From UMGS1312 sp964631595 (GTDB lineage Bacteria; Bacillota; Clostridia; Oscillospirales; CAG-272), in contig CAZVXL010000002.1 in the NCBI GenBank assembly GCA_964631595.1, positions 1-64,000 on the forward strand: 64,000 nucleotides of DNA, written 5' to 3'. The translations under genes were made by a program, and so were the position numbers. The notes beneath the pieces were generated by a model, which worked only from the letters and a program-made list of their open reading frames with translations, did no database searches and was not told where the DNA came from. This document shows positions 39,918 through 48,208 of this stretch, one piece after another (position 1 is the stretch's first letter; every line of letters starts with the position of its first letter).

Positions 39918-42080
39918 TTATATGATTTCAATTTCAACGGAATCGGTGCAGAGGCAGTCCTTGCCGACGTACACGATGAATTTACCCTTTTCGGGAGCAA
40001 ATACGGAATCGTGGTAGAAGGAGAGCTCCTTCAGACCGAGACGGAAGGTGACACATACCTCCTCCTCGGGCTCAAGCATGGGCTTTGCAAAGCCCTTGAG
40101 CTCCTTGACGGGTCTTGTCATCGAGGCGAGGATATCGCGCGTGTAGCACTGCACGGTCTCTTTTCCGGCATACTGTCCGACGTTCTTCACTCTGACCGAT
40201 ATCTCAAATGCCTCACCTGCCTCCAGTGCCTCCATGGTAAGGGCGGTCTTTGCCGCCGTGGGAGCGGAATATTCAAATGAGGTGTAGGAGAGACCGTATC
40301 CGAAGGGATACATCGGTGTTCCGTCCTCGTCGCGGTAATTCTCAAATGCATTTACTCTGCCGTAGTATTCGTCGATCTCACGGCAGCCCTTGGGGAGATT
40401 GTAGTATATCGGAACCTGTCCCGTAACGCGGGGCAGAGTCATCGACAGCTTACCCGACGGATTTACGTCACCGAAGATGATATCCGCAACAGCGGCACAG
40501 CCCTCGGTGCCTCCGTGCCAAGCCCAGATTATCGCATCGAAGAAGCCCTCAACGCTCTCAAGCGCCATCGGTCTGCCGTAGAACAGCACGCCGATCACCT
40601 TCTTGCCCGAGCTTCGCGCGTTTCTTATCTGAAGCTTCTGATCCTCGGGGAGCTCAAGCTCCGCAACGCTTCCCGCTTCTCCCTCAAGAAGCACCTCACC
40701 TCCGAGAGCGCAGATCACCACATCTCCGTCGAACTGCTTCAGCGACCATTTGTCCACCATGCTGTAGGCGCCGGCGGGGCCCCACAGGTGACCGAGGATA
40801 CGGCTGTCGGGCGATACCTCACAGAGAGATTCGCGAAGTCCGCGTACCCAGTCGTTGACAGGATCGCAGGACCAAGCGCCGACGACGCTGTAGTTCTTCT
40901 CCCAGAAGTTTCCGATACCCATGATATCGGTGCCCTTGGCGAGCGGAAGAAGCCCGCCCTCGTTTTTGAGAAGCACGACGGATTCGCCCGCCATGCGTCT
41001 TGCGAGTGCTCTGTCGGCGGCGTAGTCGACAGAGACCTCATGAACGTAGGGATCGTCGAACAGACCGAGCTCAAACTTTACTCTGAGGACTCTGCGTACC
41101 GCCTCGTCGAGATTTTCCATCGGGACGAGCCCGGCATTGACCTGCTCCTCAAGATTGTTTTTATATACCATGTCGTCCATGTCCATGTCAAGTCCCGCAT
41201 TGAGAGCGAGCCTTGCACAGTCACCCTCGGTCTCGGCAACGCCCTGACGGAGGAGCTGCTTTATCGAAAAGTCATCACTGACGACATATCCCGTAAAGCC
41301 GAGCTCACCGCGCAGAATATCGGTCAGAAGATAGTGCGATGAGGTGGTCGGCTGACCTGAGATCTCGTTAAAGGAGCTCATGATCGTTCTGACACCGGCA
41401 TCCACCGCGCCTCTGAACGGGGGAATGTAGTAATTGCGAAGGGTGTAATCTCCGAGCTCCGCCTTGTGGTAATCGCGACCGCCCTCGGCGGCACCGTAGC
41501 CGATGTAGTGCTTGGCGCAGGCGGCGATCCTGCCCGAGGACTTCAGCTCCTCGGGAGACGAGCCCTGAAAGCCGCGAACCATTGCGCCCGCCATCTGCTC
41601 TCCGAGATACGGATCCTCACCGATGCCCTCAACGCATCTGCCCCAGCGCGGATCGTGAGCGAGATCCACCATGGGCGCAAAGGACCACATGATGCCGTCA
41701 TTCGCCGCCTCTCTTGCTATGGCGGAGTAGCTCTCCTCCACAAGCTCGGGATTGAAGGAGGCGCTCATGGCAATGGGTAGGGGAAAAGCCGTGTTGTGAC
41801 CGTGAATGACGTCGCGTCCGAAGATGGCGGGGATTCCGAGACGGCTCTCCTCAACGGCGATGCGCTGAAGCGAATTTATAAAATCTCGGTTTTCCTTCAT
41901 CTTGTCACCGCTCTCACTCCAGCCTCTCGTGGTGGTGAGAAAGCCGCCGAGCTGACCCTTTGCCAGCATTTCGGGCACGTCAGCCTCATCGTTGTGGCAC
42001 TGAGTAAGCTGACCGACCTTTTCGGCAACAGTCATTTTCGAGAGCAGCTCATCTATTTTACGTTCGATTTCGATATTCAT
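39918..42080 (-). CDS. Glycoside hydrolase family 3 beta-glucosidase (BglX-like)
   Basis: 720 residues. No signal peptide, so probably acts in the cytoplasm on imported beta-linked disaccharides. N-terminal GH3 barrel with RFGIPAI-like RLGIPAIFGRDVIHGHNTAF, KHYIGYGAAEGGRDY, and the nucleophile Asp in GYVVSDDFSIKQL. The second domain (VVLLKNEGGLLPLAKG) follows, then a C-terminal fibronectin III-like domain (FEISVRVKNVGQYAGKETVQ). These are the usual BglX parts. Glucosidase or xylosidase specificity is not decidable. First gene of an operon with trpS and DUF3006, an odd pairing. Confidence 0.92.
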   Translation of the reverse strand: MNIEIERKIDELLSKMTVAEKVGQLTQCHNDEADVPEMLAKGQLGGFLTTTRGWSESGDKMKENRDFINSLQRIAVEESRLGIPAIFGRDVIHGHNTAFPLPIAMSASFNPELVEESYSAIAREAANDGIMWSFAPMVDLAHDPRWGRCVEGIGEDPYLGEQMAGAMVRGFQGSSPEELKSSGRIAACAKHYIGYGAAEGGRDYHKAELGDYTLRNYYIPPFRGAVDAGVRTIMSSFNEISGQPTTSSHYLLTDILRGELGFTGYVVSDDFSIKQLLRQGVAETEGDCARLALNAGLDMDMDDMVYKNNLEEQVNAGLVPMENLDEAVRRVLRVKFELGLFDDPYVHEVSVDYAADRALARRMAGESVVLLKNEGGLLPLAKGTDIMGIGNFWEKNYSVVGAWSCDPVNDWVRGLRESLCEVSPDSRILGHLWGPAGAYSMVDKWSLKQFDGDVVICALGGEVLLEGEAGSVAELELPEDQKLQIRNARSSGKKVIGVLFYGRPMALESVEGFFDAIIWAWHGGTEGCAAVADIIFGDVNPSGKLSMTLPRVTGQVPIYYNLPKGCREIDEYYGRVNAFENYRDEDGTPMYPFGYGLSYTSFEYSAPTAAKTALTMEALEAGEAFEISVRVKNVGQYAGKETVQCYTRDILASMTRPVKELKGFAKPMLEPEEEVCVTFRLGLKELSFYHDSVFAPEKGKFIVYVGKDCLCTDSVEIEII

Positions 42081-42114
42081 GTCGATACCTCTGACAGGAT
42101 TATTTTACTACCAT

Positions 42115-42144
42115 ATTATACCTTTATACTCGGCTCTTTGTCAA
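42115..42144 (-). promoter_or_regulatory. Promoter of the beta-glucosidase-trpS operon
   Basis: On the minus strand TTGACA (42144-42139), 18 bases, TATAAT (42120-42115); both boxes are consensus. The start codon is about 35 bases past the -10 box. Confidence 0.8.
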
Positions 42145-42179
42145 GGAATTATGTATAAAATGCGAGCTTTAATTCCGCC

Positions 42180-42198
42180 TTGCCGAAATACTCGGCAA
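42180..42198. repeat. Short inverted repeat downstream of ylbJ
   Basis: TTGCCGA (42180-42186) pairs with TCGGCAA (42192-42198) around a five-base loop, just after the ylbJ stop. No T-run follows on either strand. It resembles the hom-leader stem in core and flank (CTCGGCAAAATA). Confidence 0.4.
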
Positions 42199-42227
42199 AA
42201 TAAGACCGATATGTGCCCGAAAATGTG

Positions 42228-43310
42228 TCAGCGTCGGCGCCGTGCGGCGTATGCGAGAGAGAATATGTACGCACCTGCCGCGGCAAGCAGCAGACAGATG
42301 CTTACGCTCGGAGAAAGGGAGTACGGCGTGTCTGTCGCAAATACGGGCTCGGGAACGACGCAAAAAAGCCTGTAGGCGATAACGCTCAGCGCGGCATCGG
42401 CAAGCCCTATCAGCAGCTTCAGCTTTACGAGGGGCGCGGCGGAGAGGCCGACGCGGGAGAGGAGCCCCGTGCTTTGCGCCAATACGGATATTCCCGAAAA
42501 GCCGACGGCAAAGCCGCAAAGAGCGATCCCGACACTGCCTCCGAGGGAGGCGGCAGCGGCGGCTCCGGAGGTAAATTCAAGCACAGCCGCAATAAGCAGG
42601 TATACCCTCTCACCGATCACACCCGACGGCAGGAGCAGTCTTGCCGTATCGCATATGACTCCGAAGAATACGATGTAGCCGCATATCTGCACCGTATTTA
42701 CCGCGGAGGCGGTGACGGAGTCGCAGAATTTGCGGCAGATGTCGTCGGCACCGCCGAGAGATGCGGCGGCGGGGGACGGACGGCGACATTCGACGGGTGC
42801 GGGATGCGACGGATGGCGGCGAGAGATTAGGGAGAGGAGGGCAAAGACTGCGGCGGAAGCGGCGAGCTGAGAAAAATAGAGCATGACTCCGACAGAGGTA
42901 CTGCCCCAGAAGCATCTGCCGATAACGCCTATTACGAAAGACGGTCCCGTGTTGTTGCAGAAGGGACAGAGCCACTCGGCTTTCTGCTTTGAGATCGCAC
43001 CGCTTCCGTGCATCTCCGCAAGCACGGAGGCTCCCACGGGGAAGCCGCACAGCGCACCGAGAAATACGGAAAGAAGGACTGCCGTGCGCTCGGAGCTGTT
43101 TTGCGAGAGACGGGAGGCAAGCTTCGATGCGACGGAGGCGAGCACCATGAACGGAAACAGAGACGGCACGACGGAGAAGGCACAGACGGAGAGAGCGCTC
43201 AATGCCGATAATGCCGTTTCCTCGGAATAAAACGTAAAGAAAAGCGACAGGGCGGTGAGAAAGACCGGAAAGATCAGCTTGCGGGCGCTTTGGCGGCGGT
43301 ATACTCTCAT
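42228..43310 (-). CDS. ylbJ: Sporulation integral membrane protein YlbJ
   Basis: 360 residues with about eight membrane helices and the gate-domain architecture (nucleoside-recognition/SpoIIM-like). Typical YlbJ stretches are SVVPSLFPFMVLAS, FLGALCGFPVGASVLAEMH, AEWLCPFCNNTGPSFVIG and the second gate repeat AAVLEFTSGAAAAASLGGSV. In Bacillus ylbJ is under sigma-E and is needed for spore cortex formation. GAGGAG precedes ATG 43310. The gene diverges from yqfC; a CATATAAT (minus strand 43375-43368) resembles a sigma-E -10 box. No clear terminator downstream. Confidence 0.82.
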   Translation of the reverse strand: MRVYRRQSARKLIFPVFLTALSLFFTFYSEETALSALSALSVCAFSVVPSLFPFMVLASVASKLASRLSQNSSERTAVLLSVFLGALCGFPVGASVLAEMHGSGAISKQKAEWLCPFCNNTGPSFVIGVIGRCFWGSTSVGVMLYFSQLAASAAVFALLSLISRRHPSHPAPVECRRPSPAAASLGGADDICRKFCDSVTASAVNTVQICGYIVFFGVICDTARLLLPSGVIGERVYLLIAAVLEFTSGAAAAASLGGSVGIALCGFAVGFSGISVLAQSTGLLSRVGLSAAPLVKLKLLIGLADAALSVIAYRLFCVVPEPVFATDTPYSLSPSVSICLLLAAAGAYIFSLAYAARRRR

Positions 43311-43328
43311 ATGCTATTCTCCTCGGAA

Positions 43329-43356
43329 ACATAATTGACGGCGCGTGACATAAAAT
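43329..43356 (+). promoter_or_regulatory. Candidate sigma-E promoter of yqfC-yqfD
   Basis: ACATAAT (43329-43335), 13 bases, CATAAAAT (43349-43356), compared with the B. subtilis sigma-E pattern of a KMATAWT -35 box, about 14 bases and CATACANT. One mismatch in each box. No sigma-A promoter with proper spacing is present in this 84-base gap. The sigma factor is inferred from the gene content. Confidence 0.5.
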
Positions 43357-43394
43357 AGTTTCGGATAATTATATGAGTCGGAGGTGCGGAAAAT

Positions 43395-43688
43395 ATGTCA
43401 TCGGGAAAAAGAAGAAGCGTGGGTGAGGCTGTCGGAATGATAGCGGAGATGCTTGACATTCCGTCAAATATCCTGCCGTGGGGCATGGATATAGAGATAC
43501 GGAATGACCGCGACGTGTTTGTCGGCGGATGCATCGGAGTGGCGGAGTATACGCGTGAGAGAGCGGTGTTCGACGGAAAGGGAATGAGGGTGACTGTTGA
43601 CGGAGAGGGGCTTGAGCTTTACACGTTTGCCGACGGACGCGTGCGCGCGGCGGGACGTGTGACGAACGTAAGGCTTGAGAGGAGGTAG
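43395..43688 (+). CDS. yqfC: Sporulation protein YqfC
   Basis: 97 residues of the YabP/YqfC family, with the characteristic NILPWGMDIEIRNDRDVFVG core followed by a short beta-rich domain (GLELYTFADGRVRAAGRV). In Bacillus it is made early in the mother cell together with YqfD. CGGAGGTG nine bases upstream. YqfD follows after three bases, and the yqfC-yqfD-phoH-ybeY order is the standard Firmicute arrangement. Confidence 0.88.
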   Translation: MSSGKRRSVGEAVGMIAEMLDIPSNILPWGMDIEIRNDRDVFVGGCIGVAEYTRERAVFDGKGMRVTVDGEGLELYTFADGRVRAAGRVTNVRLERR

Positions 43689-43691
43689 GTG

Positions 43692-44903
43692 ATGGGGCGT
43701 ATTCGGTCGCTCATCTTCGGGAGCTGCGTGGTGGAGTGCGCGGCAAGGGACGGAGGCAGGCTCATTGAGATAATTCGCGAGGGGACATATACGTCGGAGG
43801 CGGTAAGGTGCGAGGGTGACACGTACACGGTGAGCGTTCCGGAGGGGCGAATACGGCAGCTTCGCAGACAGCTTGACGGCGCGGGTATCGAATATACCGC
43901 GAGGCGGACGGCGGGTATCCCGAGGCTTGTCGCGAAATACAGACGGCGCTACGGGATCGTGATAGGCGCGGCGCTGTTCTTCACCATCATCGAGCTGTCG
44001 GGAAGGGTAATATGGGATTTCGAGGTGACGGGGAACAAGAGCATCCCCGACAGTGAGATAATCGCCGCGCTTGAGGCAAACGGATGCCATGCGGGGAGCA
44101 GCATATCGGATATTGATTTCGATATGCTCCAAAACGATTGTCTGATAGATGCGGACAGACTTGCGTGGGTGTCGGTCAATATGGACGGCAACCTTGCGAG
44201 AGTGGAGGTGAGGGAAAAGCGCACGGTGCCGATCGAGTATGTGCCCGAGAAGGGGAGATTTGCCAACGTCGTTGCGGCGGAGGACGGCGTGGTGGAGCTG
44301 TGCCTTGTCAAGAACGGCAAGAGAGCGGTCGAGAAGGGCGACGTGGTAAAGCGCGGCGAGCTCCTCATCAGCGGAGTGATCGACGTGGGCGAGGATGCGG
44401 TGCGGTATGAGTATGCGGACGGCGAGGTGCTTGCGCGGGTCTACAGGGAGATTGAGAGCTATGTGCCGTATTCGCGCACCGAAAAAGTCCGAACGGGCAG
44501 AAAAAAGACCGAAATTTCGTTAAAAATCTTCGGAAAAGCCATAAATCTTTCTCCAAGGGGTAGCATTGAGTGGGATTTGTATGGTAAAATAAAAGAGGAA
44601 GAAAAGCTTTCACTGCCTCTCGGGATAGCTTTGCCCGTGCATATATGCAGGACGGAGTATTTCGAGGAGACCGAAAGGAATGCCGTCGCGGGAAGGTCGG
44701 AGGCTTTGCGGCTTGCGCGTGACGGAGCGATGAGGGACCTTTCCGAAATGTCCGCCTCTCTTGAGGTGCTGTCCGTGAGTGAGAGCTGCACGGAGGACGG
44801 GAACGGAGTAAGGCTCGTGCTCGGTGTGTACGGTATAACCGATATCTCGGCAAATCTGGGCTTTGCCGCTTCCGAGGAAAATACTGTGACGGAAAAGGAA
44901 TGA
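43692..44903 (+). CDS. yqfD: Sporulation protein YqfD
   Basis: 403 residues. AGAGGAGGT overlapping the yqfC stop favours ATG 43692 over the GTG at 43689. One membrane helix (about 92-108, IVIGAALFFTIIELSG) follows an N-terminal cytoplasmic domain; the rest (VTGNKSIPDSEIIAALEANG, then WVSVNMDGNLARVEVREKRT) is a POTRA-like and beta-rich outside region typical of YqfD. It is required for sporulation in B. subtilis (as stage IV protein YqfD). The 44505-44605 segment of the gene is markedly AT-rich compared with its surroundings and may hold an internal promoter. Confidence 0.88.
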   Translation: MGRIRSLIFGSCVVECAARDGGRLIEIIREGTYTSEAVRCEGDTYTVSVPEGRIRQLRRQLDGAGIEYTARRTAGIPRLVAKYRRRYGIVIGAALFFTIIELSGRVIWDFEVTGNKSIPDSEIIAALEANGCHAGSSISDIDFDMLQNDCLIDADRLAWVSVNMDGNLARVEVREKRTVPIEYVPEKGRFANVVAAEDGVVELCLVKNGKRAVEKGDVVKRGELLISGVIDVGEDAVRYEYADGEVLARVYREIESYVPYSRTEKVRTGRKKTEISLKIFGKAINLSPRGSIEWDLYGKIKEEEKLSLPLGIALPVHICRTEYFEETERNAVAGRSEALRLARDGAMRDLSEMSASLEVLSVSESCTEDGNGVRLVLGVYGITDISANLGFAASEENTVTEKE

Positions 44904-44912
44904 CCAAGAGGA

Positions 44913-45947
44913 ATGAAGAAAACTGTAACTGTAAGGGATTCTGCGATAACGGTGAATGTGTTCGGCAGCTTCGACAGCAACGTAAAGCTGCTTGAGGAGG
45001 AATTCGGCGTCAGGATATACAACAGGGGAGACGATTCCCTCGGCGGAGATTCGATCACCGTGGAGGGAGATGAGGAAGCGGTGGAGACGGCGAGCCGCGC
45101 CATATCGTATCTTGCAAAGGCGGCATCTCTCGGTGAGAGCATCGGAAGACAAAAGCTTGATTACGCGGTGGCAATGGTGCGTGAGGGCAGATATGAGGAG
45201 CTGTGCGGACTTGACGGCTGTATCTGCCTTACGCTCAGGGGAAAGCCGATCAAGGCGAAAACGGTCGGACAGCAGAAATATGTGCGACTGATAGAAAAGA
45301 ATACGGTGGTATTCGGTGTGGGGCCTGCCGGTACGGGTAAAACGTATCTTGCCGTGGCAATGGCTACTAAGGCGCTGAAGGAAAAGAAGGTGTCGAGAAT
45401 AATCCTCACCCGCCCCGCCGTTGAAGCGGGGGAGAGGCTCGGCTTCCTCCCCGGAGATCTTCAGCAGAAGATAGACCCGTATCTCAGACCGCTGTACGAT
45501 GCACTGTATGAGATGCTCGGCGCGGAGAACTGTTCGAGAATGATGGAAAAGCTTACGATAGAGATCGCCCCGCTTGCGTATATGAGAGGGCGCACTCTTG
45601 ACGATTCGTTTATAATTCTTGACGAGGCGCAAAACACCACTCCCGAGCAGATGAAGATGTTCCTGACGCGTATGGGCAACGGCTCAAAGGTGGTCATCAC
45701 GGGAGATCTGACGCAGACCGATCTGCCCGACGGAAAGCACAGCGGACTTGCCGAGGCGATACGGATACTGCGCGGTATAGATGATATCGGCATACATGAG
45801 TTCACCGAAAAGGACGTGGTGAGACACAGACTCGTGCAGAAGATAATCCTTGCATATGAGGAAAACGATAAGCGCAGAGCCGAGCGCAGAGCCGGCAAAT
45901 ACCGTGTAAAGGAGCGAACGGGGAAGGGAGATGCTGATAAGAAATGA
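44913..45947 (+). CDS. phoH: PhoH family ATPase (YqfE/PhoL type)
   Basis: 344 residues. N-terminal KH-like segment (NVKLLEEEFGVRIYNRG), then the RecA-like ATPase with Walker A GPAGTGKTYLA, TRPAVEAGERLGFLPGD and Walker B FIILDEAQNTT. The family is linked to RNA metabolism and ribosome assembly through neighbouring ybeY. The start is uncertain: AAGAGGA directly abuts ATG 44913, which is too close for a standard site, so a nearby GTG (44952) is an alternative. Overlaps ybeY by four bases. Confidence 0.92.
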   Translation: MKKTVTVRDSAITVNVFGSFDSNVKLLEEEFGVRIYNRGDDSLGGDSITVEGDEEAVETASRAISYLAKAASLGESIGRQKLDYAVAMVREGRYEELCGLDGCICLTLRGKPIKAKTVGQQKYVRLIEKNTVVFGVGPAGTGKTYLAVAMATKALKEKKVSRIILTRPAVEAGERLGFLPGDLQQKIDPYLRPLYDALYEMLGAENCSRMMEKLTIEIAPLAYMRGRTLDDSFIILDEAQNTTPEQMKMFLTRMGNGSKVVITGDLTQTDLPDGKHSGLAEAIRILRGIDDIGIHEFTEKDVVRHRLVQKIILAYEENDKRRAERRAGKYRVKERTGKGDADKK

Positions 45948-46426
45948 AGCTTGAGATAGATCTTTCCGAGGCTACGGGGCTTGAGTATGACAGAGAGCTG
46001 CTCTCGGAGACAGTTCGCGTTTCCGCGGAGGCGGCACTTGAGGACAGGGGGATATCCGCGCCGTCCGAGCTGTCCGTGACAGTCACGGATAATGACGGTA
46101 TACGGAGGATAAACCGAGACTTCCGCGGGATCGACCGACCGACCGACGTGCTCTCGTTCCCGATGTATGCCTTTACCGAGGAGGATATGCCGCCGGAGGA
46201 CGGCACACCGCTTGTGCTCGGAGATATGGTGCTTTCGGTGGAGAGAGCGGCAGAGCAGGCAAAGGAATACGGGCACAGCCTGCGGCGTGAGATCGCGTTT
46301 TTGACAGTACACTCCGTGCTCCATCTTCTCGGCTACGATCATGAGCTATCGGCGGAGGCGGAGAGCGAAATGTTCGCCCTGCAGGAGAAGATACTTGACG
46401 GGATCGGCATCACAAGAGAGAGCTGA
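45944..46426 (+). CDS. ybeY: Endoribonuclease YbeY
   Basis: 160 residues. Zinc-dependent RNase acting in 16S rRNA 3'-end maturation and 70S quality control. The zinc motif is HSVLHLLGYDH, and RGIDRPTDVLSFPMY and LGDMVLSVERA are conserved. ATGA overlap with phoH indicates coupled translation. In Bacillus dgkA and cdd lie between ybeY and era; here era follows directly after 45 bases. Confidence 0.95.
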   Translation: MKLEIDLSEATGLEYDRELLSETVRVSAEAALEDRGISAPSELSVTVTDNDGIRRINRDFRGIDRPTDVLSFPMYAFTEEDMPPEDGTPLVLGDMVLSVERAAEQAKEYGHSLRREIAFLTVHSVLHLLGYDHELSAEAESEMFALQEKILDGIGITRES

Positions 46427-46471
46427 ACCGATGCGGTGTAAATATAATTGATATAAAGATAGGATATGAAA

Positions 46472-47362
46472 ATGACAAGAACAGCATTTATAGCAATAGT
46501 AGGACGCCCCAACGTGGGCAAATCGACCCTCATGAACTGTATTCTCGGTGAGAAGGTGGCTATGGTCTCAAAGAAGCCGCAGACCACGAGAACGAGGATC
46601 ACGGGAATACTTTCACGGGGTGAGGATCAGTATGTATTTCTGGATACGCCGGGGGTACATAAATCGCGCACTAAGCTCGGAACCTATATGAATAAGAGCG
46701 TCAATGCCGGAATCGGCTCCGCCGATGCGGTCATTCTTATTGCGGAGGCGGGCAGACCTGCGGGGGATATTGAGATAACCCTCATTGAAAAAATAAAGAA
46801 AAGCGGACTTCCCGCAATGCTTGTGCTCAATAAGATAGATCTTGTGCGACGGGAGGAGCTTGCCGAGTCCATCAGATCGTACTCCGAGCTTATGGATTTC
46901 GCGGCGGTGGTTCCCACAAGTGCCGCGAGCGGCAAAAACGTCGATGAGGTGCTGGAGGAGGCGGAGCAGTTCCTTGCAGAGGGGCCGTGGATGTTCGACG
47001 GCGACATGATAACCGACCAGCCGGAGAGACAGATAGCCGCGGAGATAATCAGAGAAAAGCTGCTGCGTACACTCTCGGAGGAAATACCGCACGGCACCGC
47101 CGTGATGGTGGAATCCTTCGAGGAGGGGGACAGCATCATAAAGATAAGGGCGGAGATCTTTTGCGAAAAGGAATCCCATAAGGGAATAATAATCGGCAAG
47201 GGCGGTGCGAGCCTTAAAAAGATCGGTACTCATGCCCGAGAGGATATGGAAAAATTCTTCCAAAAGAAGGTATTCCTCGATCTTTGGGTAAAGGTCAAGG
47301 AGGGCTGGCGAGATAAGGACACCGATCTTCGCAATTTCGGATTCGATAAAAAGGAAATCTAA
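46472..47362 (+). CDS. era: GTPase Era
   Basis: 296 residues from ATG 46472, which is seven bases after AGGA; the ATG at 46466 is too close to it. Binds the 3' end of 16S rRNA during 30S maturation. GTPase motifs GRPNVGKSTLMN, DTPGVHKSRTKLG and LNKIDL; C-terminal KH domain with IIIGKGGASLKKIG. A TATAAT at 46443-46448 just upstream could be a -10 box for extra vegetative expression, but no -35 box is evident. Confidence 0.96.
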   Translation: MTRTAFIAIVGRPNVGKSTLMNCILGEKVAMVSKKPQTTRTRITGILSRGEDQYVFLDTPGVHKSRTKLGTYMNKSVNAGIGSADAVILIAEAGRPAGDIEITLIEKIKKSGLPAMLVLNKIDLVRREELAESIRSYSELMDFAAVVPTSAASGKNVDEVLEEAEQFLAEGPWMFDGDMITDQPERQIAAEIIREKLLRTLSEEIPHGTAVMVESFEEGDSIIKIRAEIFCEKESHKGIIIGKGGASLKKIGTHAREDMEKFFQKKVFLDLWVKVKEGWRDKDTDLRNFGFDKKEI

Positions 47363-47376
47363 AGGAAGCTTGAAAA

Positions 47377-48171
47377 ATGGACAAGGAGCTGAAGCTTTGC
47401 GGACTTATGCTTCGCGAGGTGCAGATCGGTGAGGCGGATAAGCTTATAACTCTTGTTTGCGAAGGCATCGGCAGGATAGATGTGTCGGGAAAGGGAGTTC
47501 GCAGTCTGAAAAGCCCCCATATGGCGGCAACGCAGATGTTCTCGTACAGCTCCTTTGTGCTTCGCAAGGGCAAAAAGTATTACTATATTGCGGAATCCTC
47601 ACTGATAGAGCCCTTTTACGGACTCAGGGGGGATATAGACAGGCTGTCGCTTGCCTCGTATATCGCGGATGTGACGCTTGATCTCATTCCCGAGGGCATT
47701 TGCGACGATGCGCTGCTCAGACTTGCGCTCAATTCCTTTTACGCGCTGTCGGAGAAAAAAAGTATTCCGCTGAGGCAGATAAAGGGCGCCTTTGAGATGA
47801 AGGCGGCGGATATCGCCGGCTTTCGCCCCGAGCTCGGAGCCTGCCACCGCTGCGGTACGACACGACCGGATAAAATGTATCTTGACGTGATGAACGGCGG
47901 CTTGGTGTGCGACAGCTGCCGCACACCCGTTGCTCTTGAAAATGCAATGGAAGAGAGCGGCGTATCCGTGATACATCTGAAGCTGAGCGAGGCGAGCCTT
48001 GCCGCACTGCGGTATATTCTGTCCTCCGATGAGAGACGCTTCCTCTCGTTTACGCTTGATGCCGGAGAGCTGAGGGGCTTTTCCGAGGTCTGCGAGAGAT
48101 ACCTGCTTGACCATTTGGAGCACGGCTTCCATTCGCTTGATTTTTACAGATCCGTGCTGCTTGAGGACTGA
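47377..48171 (+). CDS. recO: DNA repair protein RecO
   Basis: 264 residues. Loads RecA on gapped DNA with RecF and RecR. N-terminal OB fold (LCGLMLREVQIGEADKLITL), helical centre and a zinc ribbon CHRC...CDSC at about 151-190. The order era-recO is the usual one in Firmicutes. Spacing to era is 14 bases, with AAAGGAAG in between. Confidence 0.92.
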   Translation: MDKELKLCGLMLREVQIGEADKLITLVCEGIGRIDVSGKGVRSLKSPHMAATQMFSYSSFVLRKGKKYYYIAESSLIEPFYGLRGDIDRLSLASYIADVTLDLIPEGICDDALLRLALNSFYALSEKKSIPLRQIKGAFEMKAADIAGFRPELGACHRCGTTRPDKMYLDVMNGGLVCDSCRTPVALENAMEESGVSVIHLKLSEASLAALRYILSSDERRFLSFTLDAGELRGFSEVCERYLLDHLEHGFHSLDFYRSVLLED

Positions 48172-48208
48172 TACGTAAATAAAAACAAAACGAAGAACGG
48201 TAAGAGAA

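Noticed and set aside
46443..46448. TATAAT just before era as a full promoter
   Set aside because: No acceptable -35 box 16-18 bases upstream and no extended -10; kept only as a remark under era.
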